A stretch of DNA of 8,315 bases from Chloroflexota bacterium. Lineage in GTDB: Bacteria; Chloroflexota; Limnocylindria; Limnocylindrales; CSP1-4. The DNA lies in NCBI GenBank assembly GCA_016200675.1, contig JACQEH010000247.1, positions 1-8,315 of the forward strand. The letters run 5' to 3'. The notes beneath the pieces are model-generated. The model had not been told where the DNA came from. It made no database searches and was given only the letters and a program-made list of their open reading frames with translations. How positions within the stretch are numbered: the stretch's first letter is position 1; every line of letters starts with the position of its first letter. A program made the position numbers and the translations under genes. Of the stretch, positions 1-6,433 are shown in pieces.

Positions 1-259
1 CTCGATCATCGACGTCGCCGGTGGCGCGATCGTGGTCAGCCAGTTCACGCTCTACGCCGACACGAGGCGGGGCCGGCGGCCGGGATTCACGCAGGCCGGT
101 CCGCCGGAGCTCGCGGAACGCCTCTACGAACGGGTCGCCGCAAAGCTCGCGGCGGCGGGCGTGACGCCGGTCGGGACCGGCCGCTTCGGGGCCGAGATGG
201 CCGTGGAGCTCGTGAACGACGGGCCGTTCACGATCTGGCTCGACACCTCCGATCGCTGA
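1..259 (+). CDS. dtd: D-aminoacyl-tRNA deacylase, C-terminal part (5' end outside window)
   Basis: Dtd hydrolyses D-amino acids wrongly attached to tRNA in the cytoplasm, so that they do not enter protein synthesis. The reading frame is open from base 2 and gives 85 residues before a TGA stop. It shows the two family signature motifs: SQFTLYAD (visible residues 13-20), followed by a TRRGRRPGF stretch, and NDGPFT near the end, matching the NxGPxT motif. In known Dtd structures these two motifs form the active site at the dimer interface. The family is about 145-150 residues, so roughly the first 60 residues lie off the left edge. A GTG at base 32 falls inside the conserved core and is not the start. 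The gene runs convergently towards rpmB across a 159-base gap. Identification is secure; only the 5' end is missing. Confidence 0.95.
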   Translation, partial: SIIDVAGGAIVVSQFTLYADTRRGRRPGFTQAGPPELAERLYERVAAKLAAAGVTPVGTGRFGAEMAVELVNDGPFTIWLDTSDR

Positions 260-303
260 TCCGCAAGGCGATGGCGCGCGACGCCAGGTGCGGCCAGGAC
301 GGA

Positions 304-326
304 GCGGCGGTCAGCCGAGTCGCCGC
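304..326. terminator. possible weak hairpin between convergent dtd and rpmB
   Basis: The 159-base gap between the dtd and rpmB stops could hold terminators for both strands. Bases 304-309 (GCGGCG) can pair with 321-326 (CGCCGC) across an 11-base loop. A second small hairpin pairs 374-378 (GCGGT) with 386-390 (ACCGC). Neither is followed by a T run on either strand, so neither is a textbook intrinsic terminator. In such GC-rich DNA short stems of this kind also arise by chance. I see no other gene or RNA in the gap. Confidence 0.2.
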
Positions 327-418
327 GAAGGCCGTGGGAGAGCACCGAGGCGAGCTGGCTCGAATACGCGTGAGCGGTGAGCGGAACCGCGAACACCCGA
401 GGCGTCCGGCTGGCGCCG

Positions 419-616
419 CTAGCGGGCAGTCTTCGTGAGGGTCCGCCGACAGCGGGTGCAGACCAGCTCCTTGACCGGCGTGCCGCCCCTGTCGATGACG
501 AGCGGCTGGAGGTTCGGCTGGTAGCGACGGTGGGCGCGAACGCGGTTCATCCCGGACGACTGGGGGTTGAAGCCGCCCATCGATGCCTTGCCGCAGATAG
601 CGCAGGAGCGAGCCAT
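419..616 (-). CDS. rpmB: 50S ribosomal protein L28 (bL28), zinc-ribbon type
   Basis: L28 is a small basic protein of the large ribosomal subunit. The 65-residue product begins MARSCAICGK and carries two CxxC pairs, C5/C8 and C53/C56. This is the 'C+' form, expected to bind one zinc ion. The central part is rich in Arg and Asn (NRVRAHRRYQPN), as usual for L28, and the length is typical. The ATG at 616 is chosen because a GAGGA Shine-Dalgarno sequence lies 5 nt upstream on the minus strand. A TTG at 640 would add eight residues unlike any L28 and would place that ribosome binding site inside the gene. The gene is divergent from the asp23-fakA operon; from memory, Bacillus subtilis also has rpmB transcribed away from yloU-yloV. 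The stop is TAG. Confidence 0.96.
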   Translation of the reverse strand: MARSCAICGKASMGGFNPQSSGMNRVRAHRRYQPNLQPLVIDRGGTPVKELVCTRCRRTLTKTAR

Positions 617-621
617 GGATG

Positions 622-626
622 TCCTC
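622..626 (-). promoter_or_regulatory. ribosome binding site of rpmB
   Basis: Read on the minus strand this is GAGGA, 5 nt before the ATG at 616. It fixes the start at that ATG rather than at the in-frame TTG 24 nt further upstream. Confidence 0.75.
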
Positions 627-675
627 GGTGGGTGATTCAACAGGAGGCCGGGCCGGTGGGGCCCGAGCGGGGCGG

Positions 676-681
676 TATGAT
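676..681 (+). promoter_or_regulatory. putative -10 element for the asp23-fakA-recG operon
   Basis: TATGAT differs from TATAAT at one position and lies about 60 nt upstream of the chosen asp23 start. It overlaps almost completely the reverse-strand hexamer proposed for rpmB, because the heptamer TATGATA (676-682) reads TATCATA on the other strand. No TTGACA-like -35 is visible at the usual distance, so this side is the weaker of the two. Transcription would begin near base 688, giving a leader of about 54 nt, nearly the same as on the rpmB side. Confidence 0.35.
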
Positions 682-685
682 AGCA
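677..685 (-). promoter_or_regulatory. putative extended -10 promoter for rpmB
   Basis: On the minus strand the sequence reads TGC-TATCAT, a TGn extended -10 followed by a hexamer one mismatch from TATAAT. It is one of very few AT-rich spots in this GC-rich intergene. Transcription would start near base 670, leaving a leader of about 54 nt before the rpmB ATG. No good -35 is visible at 17-19 nt, which extended -10 promoters can tolerate. The call rests on sequence alone. Confidence 0.45.
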
Positions 686-741
686 CGCACCCAGGGCGGC
701 CCCGACACTCGGCCTGCCCGGGTAGACGAGGACCCCGCCCG

Positions 742-1161
742 TTGCCCACCGACGAGATCCCCGGTCGAGCCCTTGCGACGCGCCGTGCGGTTGCCGACAT
801 CGTCCGGGCCGCGGTCCTCGGCTCGTATGGCGTCGCCGGCTTCGAGGCGGGCATCGCGGAGCGGCTCGCGGCCGGCTTCGTGGATCGCCAGCCAGGCCTC
901 CGGATCCGGCTCTCGGATGACGACCTGGCGATCGGCGTCCGGTTGCGGGTCACCGCCGGCCTGCCGGTCGCCGAAGTCGCTCGCCAGGTGGACTCGGCCA
1001 TCCGCTACGGCATCCGGCGGGCCCTCGGCCGGGAGGTCGGCGAGCTCCGGATCCGGATCGGCGGGCTGGACGAGTCGCCCGGCACCCAGCCGCCGAGCGG
1101 CCGGAGCCACCGGGACGTCGGCAGCAGCGAGCTCGCCGACAGCGGCTCGGACGTCGCCTGA
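742..1161 (+). CDS. Asp23/Gls24 family envelope stress response protein (YloU-like)
   Basis: The 139-residue product belongs to the Asp23/Gls24 (DUF322) family, whose role is poorly defined; staphylococcal Asp23 is linked to cell-envelope stress and is membrane-associated through a partner. The family core is visible from about residue 23 to 109: AVLGSYGVAGF near the start, then a strand-rich segment (DDLAIGVRLRV), then GLPVAEVARQV and an amphipathic helix ending in REVGELRIRIGGL. The tail after residue 110 is Ser/Gly/Pro-rich and probably disordered. I chose the TTG at 742, with a GAGGA nine nt upstream (728-732). The frame is open further upstream to 619, but that stretch is Arg/Gly/Pro-rich, overlaps the promoter region and lacks homology to the family. 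The stop overlaps the fakA ATG (TGATG), implying coupled translation. No membrane segment is seen. Family assignment is good; cellular function here is unknown. Confidence 0.88.
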   Translation: MPTDEIPGRALATRRAVADIVRAAVLGSYGVAGFEAGIAERLAAGFVDRQPGLRIRLSDDDLAIGVRLRVTAGLPVAEVARQVDSAIRYGIRRALGREVGELRIRIGGLDESPGTQPPSGRSHRDVGSSELADSGSDVA

Positions 1162-2930
1162 TGACCCGTCGCGCCTGCGACGGAACCGGGCTCCTCGGCG
1201 CATTCCGGGCGGCAGTCGCCAACCTCGAGGCGCACGTCGAGGAGGTCAACGGGCTCAACGTCTTCCCGGTCCCCGACGGTGACACCGGCTCCAACATGCT
1301 GGCGACGGTCCGGGCCGCCCTGACCGAGGCCGAGGGCGCGGGGCCGATGGCGACGGCCGAGCGAGTGGCCGCCGCCGCATCGTTCGGCGCCCTGATGGGC
1401 GCCCGTGGCAACTCAGGGGTGATCACCAGCCAGATCCTCCGCGGCCTTGCCGAGGGGCTCGCCGGCAAGCGGACCTTCAACGGCCTCGATCTCGCGAATG
1501 CTCTGGACGGTGGGACGCGGGCCGCCTACGGCGCGGTCGCCAAGCCCGTCGAGGGCACGATCCTGACGGTCATCCGGGAGGCGTCGGCCGCCGCCGTCGA
1601 CGCGGCGGAGCGATCGAACGACATCGAATCGGTCCTCACCGTGACCGTCGACGCGGCCGAGAAGGCCGTGGCAAGGACGCCGTCGCTCCTGCCGATCCTG
1701 CGCGAGGCGGGGGTCGTTGACTCGGGCGGGCAGGGCCTCTACCGACTCTTCCAGGGCGCCCTGCTGTTCCTTGCCGGCCGTCCGCCCCAGCTCGCCGCAG
1801 CGAGCGGGACCGGCGGCCCTCGACCGTCCGTCCTCGTCGCCCATGCCGACGAGGGCTTCGGCTACGAGACGATGTACCTGCTCCAGGCCCGCCCGGGCGA
1901 GAGCCTCGACGTCGACGCCCTCCGGTCTTACCTCGAGTCGATCGGCGAGTCGGTCCTCGTGGCGGGGGACCACCGGGCCCTCAAGGTCCACGTCCACAAC
2001 GAGCGCCCGGACCTGGTGATCGGCCACGGCCTGGGGATCGGTTCGCTGTCCCGGATCAGCGTCGAGAACCTCGACAACCAGGCACGCGACCTTCGGGAGG
2101 CGCGGGCGGCGGAGTTCACGAACGACGCCTCGGCCGAGGCCGCTCCGGTCCCCGCCACGCCGCAGCCCGGCGCGGTAGTCCCGGCCGGGCGCCCCACGAC
2201 GGCAGGGCCGGCGACGGCCGGGGCATCGACCACTGGCGGCCATGCCAACGGGACCGGCCCCGACCCCGGTAGCCTGCCGCTGGCGGTCATCGCGGTGGCC
2301 GCCGGGGACGGCCTCGCGGCGATCTTCCGGGACTTCGGGGTCAGTCGCGTCGTCCTCGGGGGCCAGGCCGCGAACCCGAGCACGGGCGAGCTCCTCGAGG
2401 CGGTCCAGGCGGTCGGGGCGCACGAGGTCCTCGTCCTGCCGAACAACCCCAACGTCGTGCTGGCGGCCCGCCAGGTCGCCCAGATGTCGGACCGTCCAGT
2501 GGCGGTCGTCGCGACGCGGAACGCGGCCGAGGGCTTCGCGGCCCTGCTGGCCCTCGACCCGACCAAGGACGCGGCCGCCAACGCAACCCTCATGACCGCG
2601 GCCGGCCGTGCCGTCCAGACGCTGTCGGTCACAACGGCCGTGCGTGACGCGACGATCGGCGGGACCAGGGTCCGCAGCGGCCAGACCATCGCCCTCGATC
2701 CCGACGACGGCCTCGTCGCCGTCGACGACGATTCACAGGCGGCCGTCCTGGCCGCCGTGGCAACGTTCCAGCCCGGCTACGAGCTCCTCACGATCTACTA
2801 CGGTGACGGGGCCGACCTGGCCTCGACCGAGGCCCTTGCCCGGCAGATAGGCGAAGTCGCGGTCGGGGCCGAGGTGGAGGTCGTCCACGGAGGGCAACCC
2901 CACTACCGCTACCTGATCTCCGCCGAGTAG
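1161..2930 (+). CDS. fakA: fatty acid kinase subunit FakA-like (DAK2/DegV-type, YloV)
   Basis: In Firmicutes, FakA phosphorylates a fatty acid held by FakB (a DegV-family protein), giving acyl-phosphate for phospholipid synthesis. The 589-residue product has the full domain order. Residues 1-205 are a DhaL/DAK2 nucleotide-binding domain: NVFPVPDGDTGSN at 33-45, with metal-binding Asp candidates D39 and D41; GARGNSGVI at 80-88; and VDSGGQGL at 186-193. Residues about 222-320 match the FakA middle domain, with HVHN at 277-280. Residues about 372-589 form the DegV-like C-terminal domain, with NPSTGELL at 405-412 and LPNNPNVVLAA at 425-435. A Pro/Ala/Gly/Thr-rich linker (about 322-371) separates the last two. 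In the staphylococcal protein, as I recall, a Cys in a YCTEF motif helps bind zinc with the HxH pair; here the site reads YETMY, so the Cys is absent. No FakB gene is in the window. The ATG overlaps the asp23 stop. Family is firm; the fatty acid substrate is inferred from homology. Confidence 0.92.
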   Translation: MTRRACDGTGLLGAFRAAVANLEAHVEEVNGLNVFPVPDGDTGSNMLATVRAALTEAEGAGPMATAERVAAAASFGALMGARGNSGVITSQILRGLAEGLAGKRTFNGLDLANALDGGTRAAYGAVAKPVEGTILTVIREASAAAVDAAERSNDIESVLTVTVDAAEKAVARTPSLLPILREAGVVDSGGQGLYRLFQGALLFLAGRPPQLAAASGTGGPRPSVLVAHADEGFGYETMYLLQARPGESLDVDALRSYLESIGESVLVAGDHRALKVHVHNERPDLVIGHGLGIGSLSRISVENLDNQARDLREARAAEFTNDASAEAAPVPATPQPGAVVPAGRPTTAGPATAGASTTGGHANGTGPDPGSLPLAVIAVAAGDGLAAIFRDFGVSRVVLGGQAANPSTGELLEAVQAVGAHEVLVLPNNPNVVLAARQVAQMSDRPVAVVATRNAAEGFAALLALDPTKDAAANATLMTAAGRAVQTLSVTTAVRDATIGGTRVRSGQTIALDPDDGLVAVDDDSQAAVLAAVATFQPGYELLTIYYGDGADLASTEALARQIGEVAVGAEVEVVHGGQPHYRYLISAE

Positions 2931-2931
2931 C

Positions 2932-5205
2932 GTGGCGGCCGACCGCGCGCGCATGGCGCCGTCCGGGCGATCGCGGTCGGCACGCCCGCCGGCGCCGAAG
3001 GTCGCCGCTCCGCCCCTGGGTCCCCTCGAGCTCCTCGACGCGCCGATCGGCCGGTCGGGCCTGCCGGGTGCCGCCGCGCTGGCGCGGACCGGGCGCCGCC
3101 TCGGGATCGCACGTGTCCGGGACCTCCTGTTCCGGGTGCCGCGCCGCTACGAGGATCTCCGCGAGATGCGCCGGATTGCTGAGCTGGCCGCCCTTCCCGA
3201 CGGCGAGCTGGTCTCGGCTCGCGTCCGGGTGGGCGAGCTGCGGGTCGAGGCGTCCTTCCGGCGGCGGGTCCAGCGGACGGTCGCCCGCCTCGAGGACGAG
3301 ACCGGCAGCCTCGACGCGACGTGGTTCGGGCGGCGCTTTATCGAGCACCGGCTCAAGACCGGCGACGCGATCGTGGTCAGCGGCAAGCTCCGCCGCTTCG
3401 GCTACCGGATGACCCTCGACAACCCGGAGTTCCAGGCCGACGACGGAGCGGCGCTCCTCCACGCCGGCCGGATCGTGCCGGTCTACCGGCTGACCGCCGG
3501 CCTGACCGCCAACTCGCTGCGACGGGCGGTCCGGGCCGCCCTCGACCGGACGGCCGGCGCCTTTCCCGAGTACCTCGACGCCTCCCTGCGGGCCGAGGCC
3601 GGCGTCGTGGGCATCGGGGAGGCGCTCGAGGAGGCGCATTACCCGACGACGTTCGAGCGCCGCGACGCCGCCCTCCGCCGGCTGGCCTTCGACGAGCTCC
3701 TCGCCCTCCAGGTCGGGATGGTGGGTCGCCGCCGGGCCAGGGTGGGGGAGCACGGCCGGGCCGTTGCGGTGAGCGATGCCCAGGACCGGGCCATCCGCGC
3801 CGCGCTCGAGGCGTCGCTCAGCGCGAAGGTGGGCCGGCCCGCCCGGCTCACCGTGGATCAGGCTGCCGCCGTGGAGGCGGTCCGGGCCGACCTTGGCCGC
3901 CCGACGCCGATGCTCCGACTCCTCCAGGGCGACGTCGGCTCGGGCAAGACCGCGGTCGCCGCCTGGGCCCTCGCGGCGACCGCCTCGGCGGGCCGCCAGG
4001 GCGCGATCCTGGCCCCGACCGACCTCCTGGCTCGCCAGCACCAGCGGACGATCGCCGAACTCCTCGCCCCGCTCAACATCGGCGTCGAGCTGCTGACGGG
4101 CTCCATGAAGGCCGCCGACGCCAACCGGACCCGTGACCTCCTCGCCTCGGGCCAGGCCGGGGTCGTGGTCGGGACGCACGCCCTGATCTCCGAATCGGTC
4201 CGCTTCGCCGATCTCGGACTCGCCGTCATCGACGAGCAGCACCGCTTCGGCGTCGAGCAGCGCGCGGCGCTCGAGGCCAAGGGCGGGACCTTGCCGCACG
4301 TCCTGCTCATGACCGCGACGCCCATCCCGCGGACCCTCGGCCAGGTCCTCTATGCGGACCTCGACGTCACCGACATCCGGACGCCACCGGAGGGCCGGGT
4401 CGCCATCCGGACGGGGATCCGGAGCTTCGGCGACCTCGACGGAACGTGGCAGCGCGTCCGCGACGAGGCGAAGACCGGCGGCCGGACGTTCGTGGTCGTG
4501 CCCCTCATCGTCCCGGCCGAGGCGGCGGATGGCGACGGCATGGGCCTCGACCTCTTCGGCCTGCCCGATGAGACCGTCATCGAGTCGACGGCCGTGGCCG
4601 CCGAGGCCGAGGCGGCCCGCCTTGCCGAGCTCCTGGCGCCGCTCCGCATCGGGCTCGTCCACGGCCGCCTCAGGCCCGCCGTTCGCGACCTCGAGATGGC
4701 ACGCTTCCGGGACGGCAAGCTTGACGTCCTCGTCGGGACGACGGTCGTGGAGGTCGGGGTCGACATCCCCGAGGCGACCATGATGATCATCGAAAGCGCT
4801 GATCGGTTCGGGCTGGCCCAGCTCCACCAGTTGCGCGGCCGTGTCGGGCGGGGACGGCGCGAGTCGTTCTGCGTCCTCGTCTCGGACGCCGAGGACGAGA
4901 CGGCCCGGGCCCGCCTTGCTGCGATCCGGGACGAGCGCGACGGCTTCGCCCTGGCCGAGAAGGACTGGGAGCTCCGTCGGGAGGGCGACGTCCTCGGCTT
5001 CGAGCAGAGCGGCCTGCCGGCGCTCCGGGTGGCCTCGCTGCAGCGCGAGGGCCATCGCACGCTGGCCGTGACGGCCCGCGGCGTCGCCGAATCGCTGCTG
5101 GACGAGCAGGGCCGGATGCGCCCCGGCCACGGGGCCCTCGAGGCGGAACTGGGGACCGGCTGGCTGTCGAGCGTCGCCCGCGGCGAGGCAGAATTCCGTG
5201 CCTGA
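2932..5205 (+). CDS. recG: ATP-dependent DNA helicase RecG
   Basis: RecG is a superfamily 2 helicase that remodels stalled replication forks and branched recombination intermediates. The 757-residue product shows the whole architecture. The N-terminal part contains VRDLLFRVPRRYEDL (62-76), then an OB-fold wedge domain ending in GRIVPVYRLTAGLT (179-192). Helicase motifs follow: Walker A GDVGSGKT (333-340), DEQH with RFGVEQR (434-444), TATPIPRT (461-468), then TTVVEVGVDIPEA (603-615) and QLRGRVGRG (633-641). The C-terminal region has EKDWELRREGDVLG, where most RecG proteins have a DLELRGPGE-type sequence, so this conserved spot is changed. Length is in the normal range. The start is uncertain: GTG at 2932 lies 1 nt after the fakA stop, while an in-frame ATG at 2953 is also possible; neither has a strong ribosome binding site, so translation coupled to fakA is likely. 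The first 30 residues are basic and Pro-rich. The end overlaps rsmD by 8 nt. Confidence 0.96.
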   Translation: MAADRARMAPSGRSRSARPPAPKVAAPPLGPLELLDAPIGRSGLPGAAALARTGRRLGIARVRDLLFRVPRRYEDLREMRRIAELAALPDGELVSARVRVGELRVEASFRRRVQRTVARLEDETGSLDATWFGRRFIEHRLKTGDAIVVSGKLRRFGYRMTLDNPEFQADDGAALLHAGRIVPVYRLTAGLTANSLRRAVRAALDRTAGAFPEYLDASLRAEAGVVGIGEALEEAHYPTTFERRDAALRRLAFDELLALQVGMVGRRRARVGEHGRAVAVSDAQDRAIRAALEASLSAKVGRPARLTVDQAAAVEAVRADLGRPTPMLRLLQGDVGSGKTAVAAWALAATASAGRQGAILAPTDLLARQHQRTIAELLAPLNIGVELLTGSMKAADANRTRDLLASGQAGVVVGTHALISESVRFADLGLAVIDEQHRFGVEQRAALEAKGGTLPHVLLMTATPIPRTLGQVLYADLDVTDIRTPPEGRVAIRTGIRSFGDLDGTWQRVRDEAKTGGRTFVVVPLIVPAEAADGDGMGLDLFGLPDETVIESTAVAAEAEAARLAELLAPLRIGLVHGRLRPAVRDLEMARFRDGKLDVLVGTTVVEVGVDIPEATMMIIESADRFGLAQLHQLRGRVGRGRRESFCVLVSDAEDETARARLAAIRDERDGFALAEKDWELRREGDVLGFEQSGLPALRVASLQREGHRTLAVTARGVAESLLDEQGRMRPGHGALEAELGTGWLSSVARGEAEFRA

Positions 5206-5887
5206 ACGGGCTCCCGGCACGGGTCCCGGATCGGCCGGCCGGGTCATCGCCGGGAGCGCCCGGGGGACGCGCCTCGTGGCACCCGGAGCGGTGACCAGGC
5301 CCCTCGGCGACCGGGTCAAGCAGACGCTCTTCGCCATCCTCGAGCCGGACCTTCGCCGCGGGCCGTTCCTCGACCTCTTTGCGGGCAGCGGCGCGGCGGG
5401 TATCGAGGCCCTCTCGCGGGGGGCGCCGGGGGCCACCTTCGTCGAGCGCGATCGTCGGGCCGAGACCGTCATCCGCGCGAACCTCGACCGGACCCACTTC
5501 GACGGGCCCCTCGTGCGGGTCGTCCGGGCCGAGGCGATCGCGTGGCTGGCGGGCGGCCCCACCTTCGGGAACGGTCCCTTCTCCGTGGTCCTCGTCGATC
5601 CGCCGTACGACCAGCCGGGGCTGCTCCTCGCCGCGCTCGAACGCCTCGGCGGGATCCCCGAGGCCAGGGCGGCCGGCGCCGGGATCCGAGACGCCGGCAC
5701 GGCCCCGGCCGGCACGGCCCCGGCCGGCACCGTCCTCGAGCCGGACGGGGTCGTCGTGGCCAAGCACTTCTGGCGGACCGACCTGCCGGCCCGTGTCGGG
5801 CTGCTAGCATCCGGGCGCGGCCGTCGCTTCGGCGACACGGCCCTGACGTTCTATCGAGTCGCCGAGCCGACGGAGGCAGGGGAGTGA
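5198..5887 (+). CDS. rsmD: 16S rRNA (guanine(966)-N(2))-methyltransferase RsmD
   Basis: RsmD transfers a methyl group from S-adenosylmethionine to N2 of G966 in 16S rRNA of the small subunit. The 229-residue product shows RVIAGSARGTRL at the start, RPLGDRVKQTLFAIL (34-48), the SAM-binding motif FLDLFAGSGAAGIEAL and the catalytic VDPPYD, all typical of the family. It is longer than the usual 180-200 residues. The extra length lies mainly after VDPPYD, in an Ala/Gly/Thr/Pro-rich stretch coded by a 15-bp tandem repeat, probably a surface loop. The GTG start at 5198 has GAGG nine nt upstream (5185-5188) and overlaps the end of recG by 8 nt. The stop overlaps the coaD GTG (GTGA). The recG-rsmD-coaD order is common in several phyla. 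The family is clear; the exact target base is inferred from homology. Confidence 0.93.
   Translation: MPERAPGTGPGSAGRVIAGSARGTRLVAPGAVTRPLGDRVKQTLFAILEPDLRRGPFLDLFAGSGAAGIEALSRGAPGATFVERDRRAETVIRANLDRTHFDGPLVRVVRAEAIAWLAGGPTFGNGPFSVVLVDPPYDQPGLLLAALERLGGIPEARAAGAGIRDAGTAPAGTAPAGTVLEPDGVVVAKHFWRTDLPARVGLLASGRGRRFGDTALTFYRVAEPTEAGE
5693..5730 (+). repeat. 15-bp in-frame tandem repeat inside rsmD (about 2.5 copies)
   Basis: The unit GGCACGGCCCCGGCC occurs at 5696-5710 and again exactly at 5711-5725, followed by a partial third copy (GGCAC). The three bases before the first copy also match the end of the unit. Because 15 is a multiple of three, it codes for a repeated Ala-Gly-Thr-Ala-Pro. It falls in the expanded loop after the catalytic motif of RsmD, where copy changes would keep the frame open. 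Confidence 0.9.
5872..5876 (+). promoter_or_regulatory. ribosome binding site of coaD
   Basis: GGAGG lies 7 nt before the GTG at 5884, within the 3' end of rsmD. It supports that GTG as the coaD start even though the same frame is open far upstream. Confidence 0.85.
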
Positions 5888-6378
5888 GGATCGCGGTCTA
5901 TCCGGGGTCGTTCGATCCCGTGACGAACGGCCACCTGGACGTGCTCGCCCGGGCCCTCGGGGTCTTCGACCGGGTGGTGGTGGCGGTCCTGGCGAACCCG
6001 CGCAAGACCCCGCTCCTCACCGCCGCCCAGCGCGTCGCCGTCCTCCGGGCGTCCATCGAGGGCGCCGGCATGGCGGTCGATCGGGCGCCCGTGACGACCT
6101 TCGACGGGCTCACCGTCGACGCCGTTCGGGCCAACGGGGCCTCCTCGATCGTCCGCGGCCTGCGAGCCGTCTCCGATTTCGAGGCCGAGATGCAGCTGGC
6201 CCACAACAACCGGGCCCTGGCTCCCGACATCGACACGGTCTTCTTCATGACCGCGGTGGAGCACGGCTACGTCAGCTCGAGCCTGGTCAAGGAGATCGCC
6301 TCGTTCGGGGGTGACGTGTCCGGCATGGTCCCACCCGCCGCGGCTGCAGCCCTCGCTGCGGCCGGCACGTCCCGATGA
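5884..6378 (+). CDS. coaD: phosphopantetheine adenylyltransferase CoaD
   Basis: CoaD joins ATP and 4'-phosphopantetheine to give dephospho-CoA and pyrophosphate, the penultimate step of coenzyme A synthesis, in the cytoplasm. The 164-residue product has normal length for the family. It shows AVYPGSFDPVTNGH at 4-17, where TNGH is the nucleotidyltransferase (T/H)xGH motif. NPRKTPLL (38-45), IVRGLRAVSDFE (89-100) and SSSLVKE (131-137) match the remaining conserved nucleotide- and substrate-binding segments. The GTG start follows a perfect GGAGG by 7 nt and overlaps the rsmD stop as GTGA. The open frame extends upstream through rsmD in another phase, but that part is an Arg-rich shadow with no similarity to CoaD. 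The short Ala-rich C-terminal tail (PAAAAALAAAG) is unremarkable. Function is essentially certain. Confidence 0.98.
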   Translation: MRIAVYPGSFDPVTNGHLDVLARALGVFDRVVVAVLANPRKTPLLTAAQRVAVLRASIEGAGMAVDRAPVTTFDGLTVDAVRANGASSIVRGLRAVSDFEAEMQLAHNNRALAPDIDTVFFMTAVEHGYVSSSLVKEIASFGGDVSGMVPPAAAAALAAAGTSR

Positions 6379-6390
6379 GACGAGCCGGCG

Positions 6391-6399
6391 TGCCATAAT
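6391..6399 (+). promoter_or_regulatory. putative extended -10 promoter upstream of the coiled-coil gene
   Basis: The sequence TGC-CATAAT combines a TGn extension with a hexamer one mismatch from TATAAT. It sits in the 55-base gap after coaD, one of the few gaps in this gene string. A start near base 6406 would give a leader of about 28 nt before the CTG start at 6434. No convincing -35 is seen. It could give separate or added transcription of the downstream coiled-coil-yceD genes. Confidence 0.4.
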
Positions 6400-6420
6400 C
6401 GGCCCGACACCGGAACCGTC

Positions 6421-6425
6421 GGAGG
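6421..6425 (+). promoter_or_regulatory. ribosome binding site that points to a CTG start
   Basis: GGAGG stands 8 nt before a CTG at 6434. No ATG, GTG or TTG in the correct frame lies at a usable distance downstream of it. The codons from CTG onward match the expected protein start, so this site is the main reason for calling CTG as initiator. Confidence 0.7.
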
Positions 6426-6433
6426 CCCCTCCC

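Noticed and set aside
340..395. A possible tRNA-like segment (CTCGAAT with nearby inverted repeats) in the dtd/rpmB gap
   Set aside because: The bases flanking CTCGAAT do not pair as a T arm, and no acceptor stem or anticodon arm can be drawn.
619..741. An N-terminal extension of the Asp23-family gene starting at base 619
   Set aside because: It would cover the divergent promoter region and adds Gly/Arg/Pro-rich residues without family similarity; the TTG at 742 with GAGGA upstream is better.
228..1001. Minus-strand open frame spanning the dtd/rpmB gap and asp23
   Set aside because: It runs in another phase across rpmB and opposite asp23, and the product is Arg/Pro/Ser-rich with no family match.
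1413..2423. A 336-codon minus-strand open frame opposite fakA
   Set aside because: It is a compositional shadow of fakA; the product shows no domain, and no ribosome binding site or gap supports it.
2788..5838. A 1016-codon open frame on the minus strand, antisense to recG and rsmD
   Set aside because: It mirrors the strong + strand genes: with GC-biased third positions the antisense frame rarely meets stop codons. Its product is Arg/Pro/Ala/Gly-rich without recognisable domains, and recG and rsmD on the other strand are certain.
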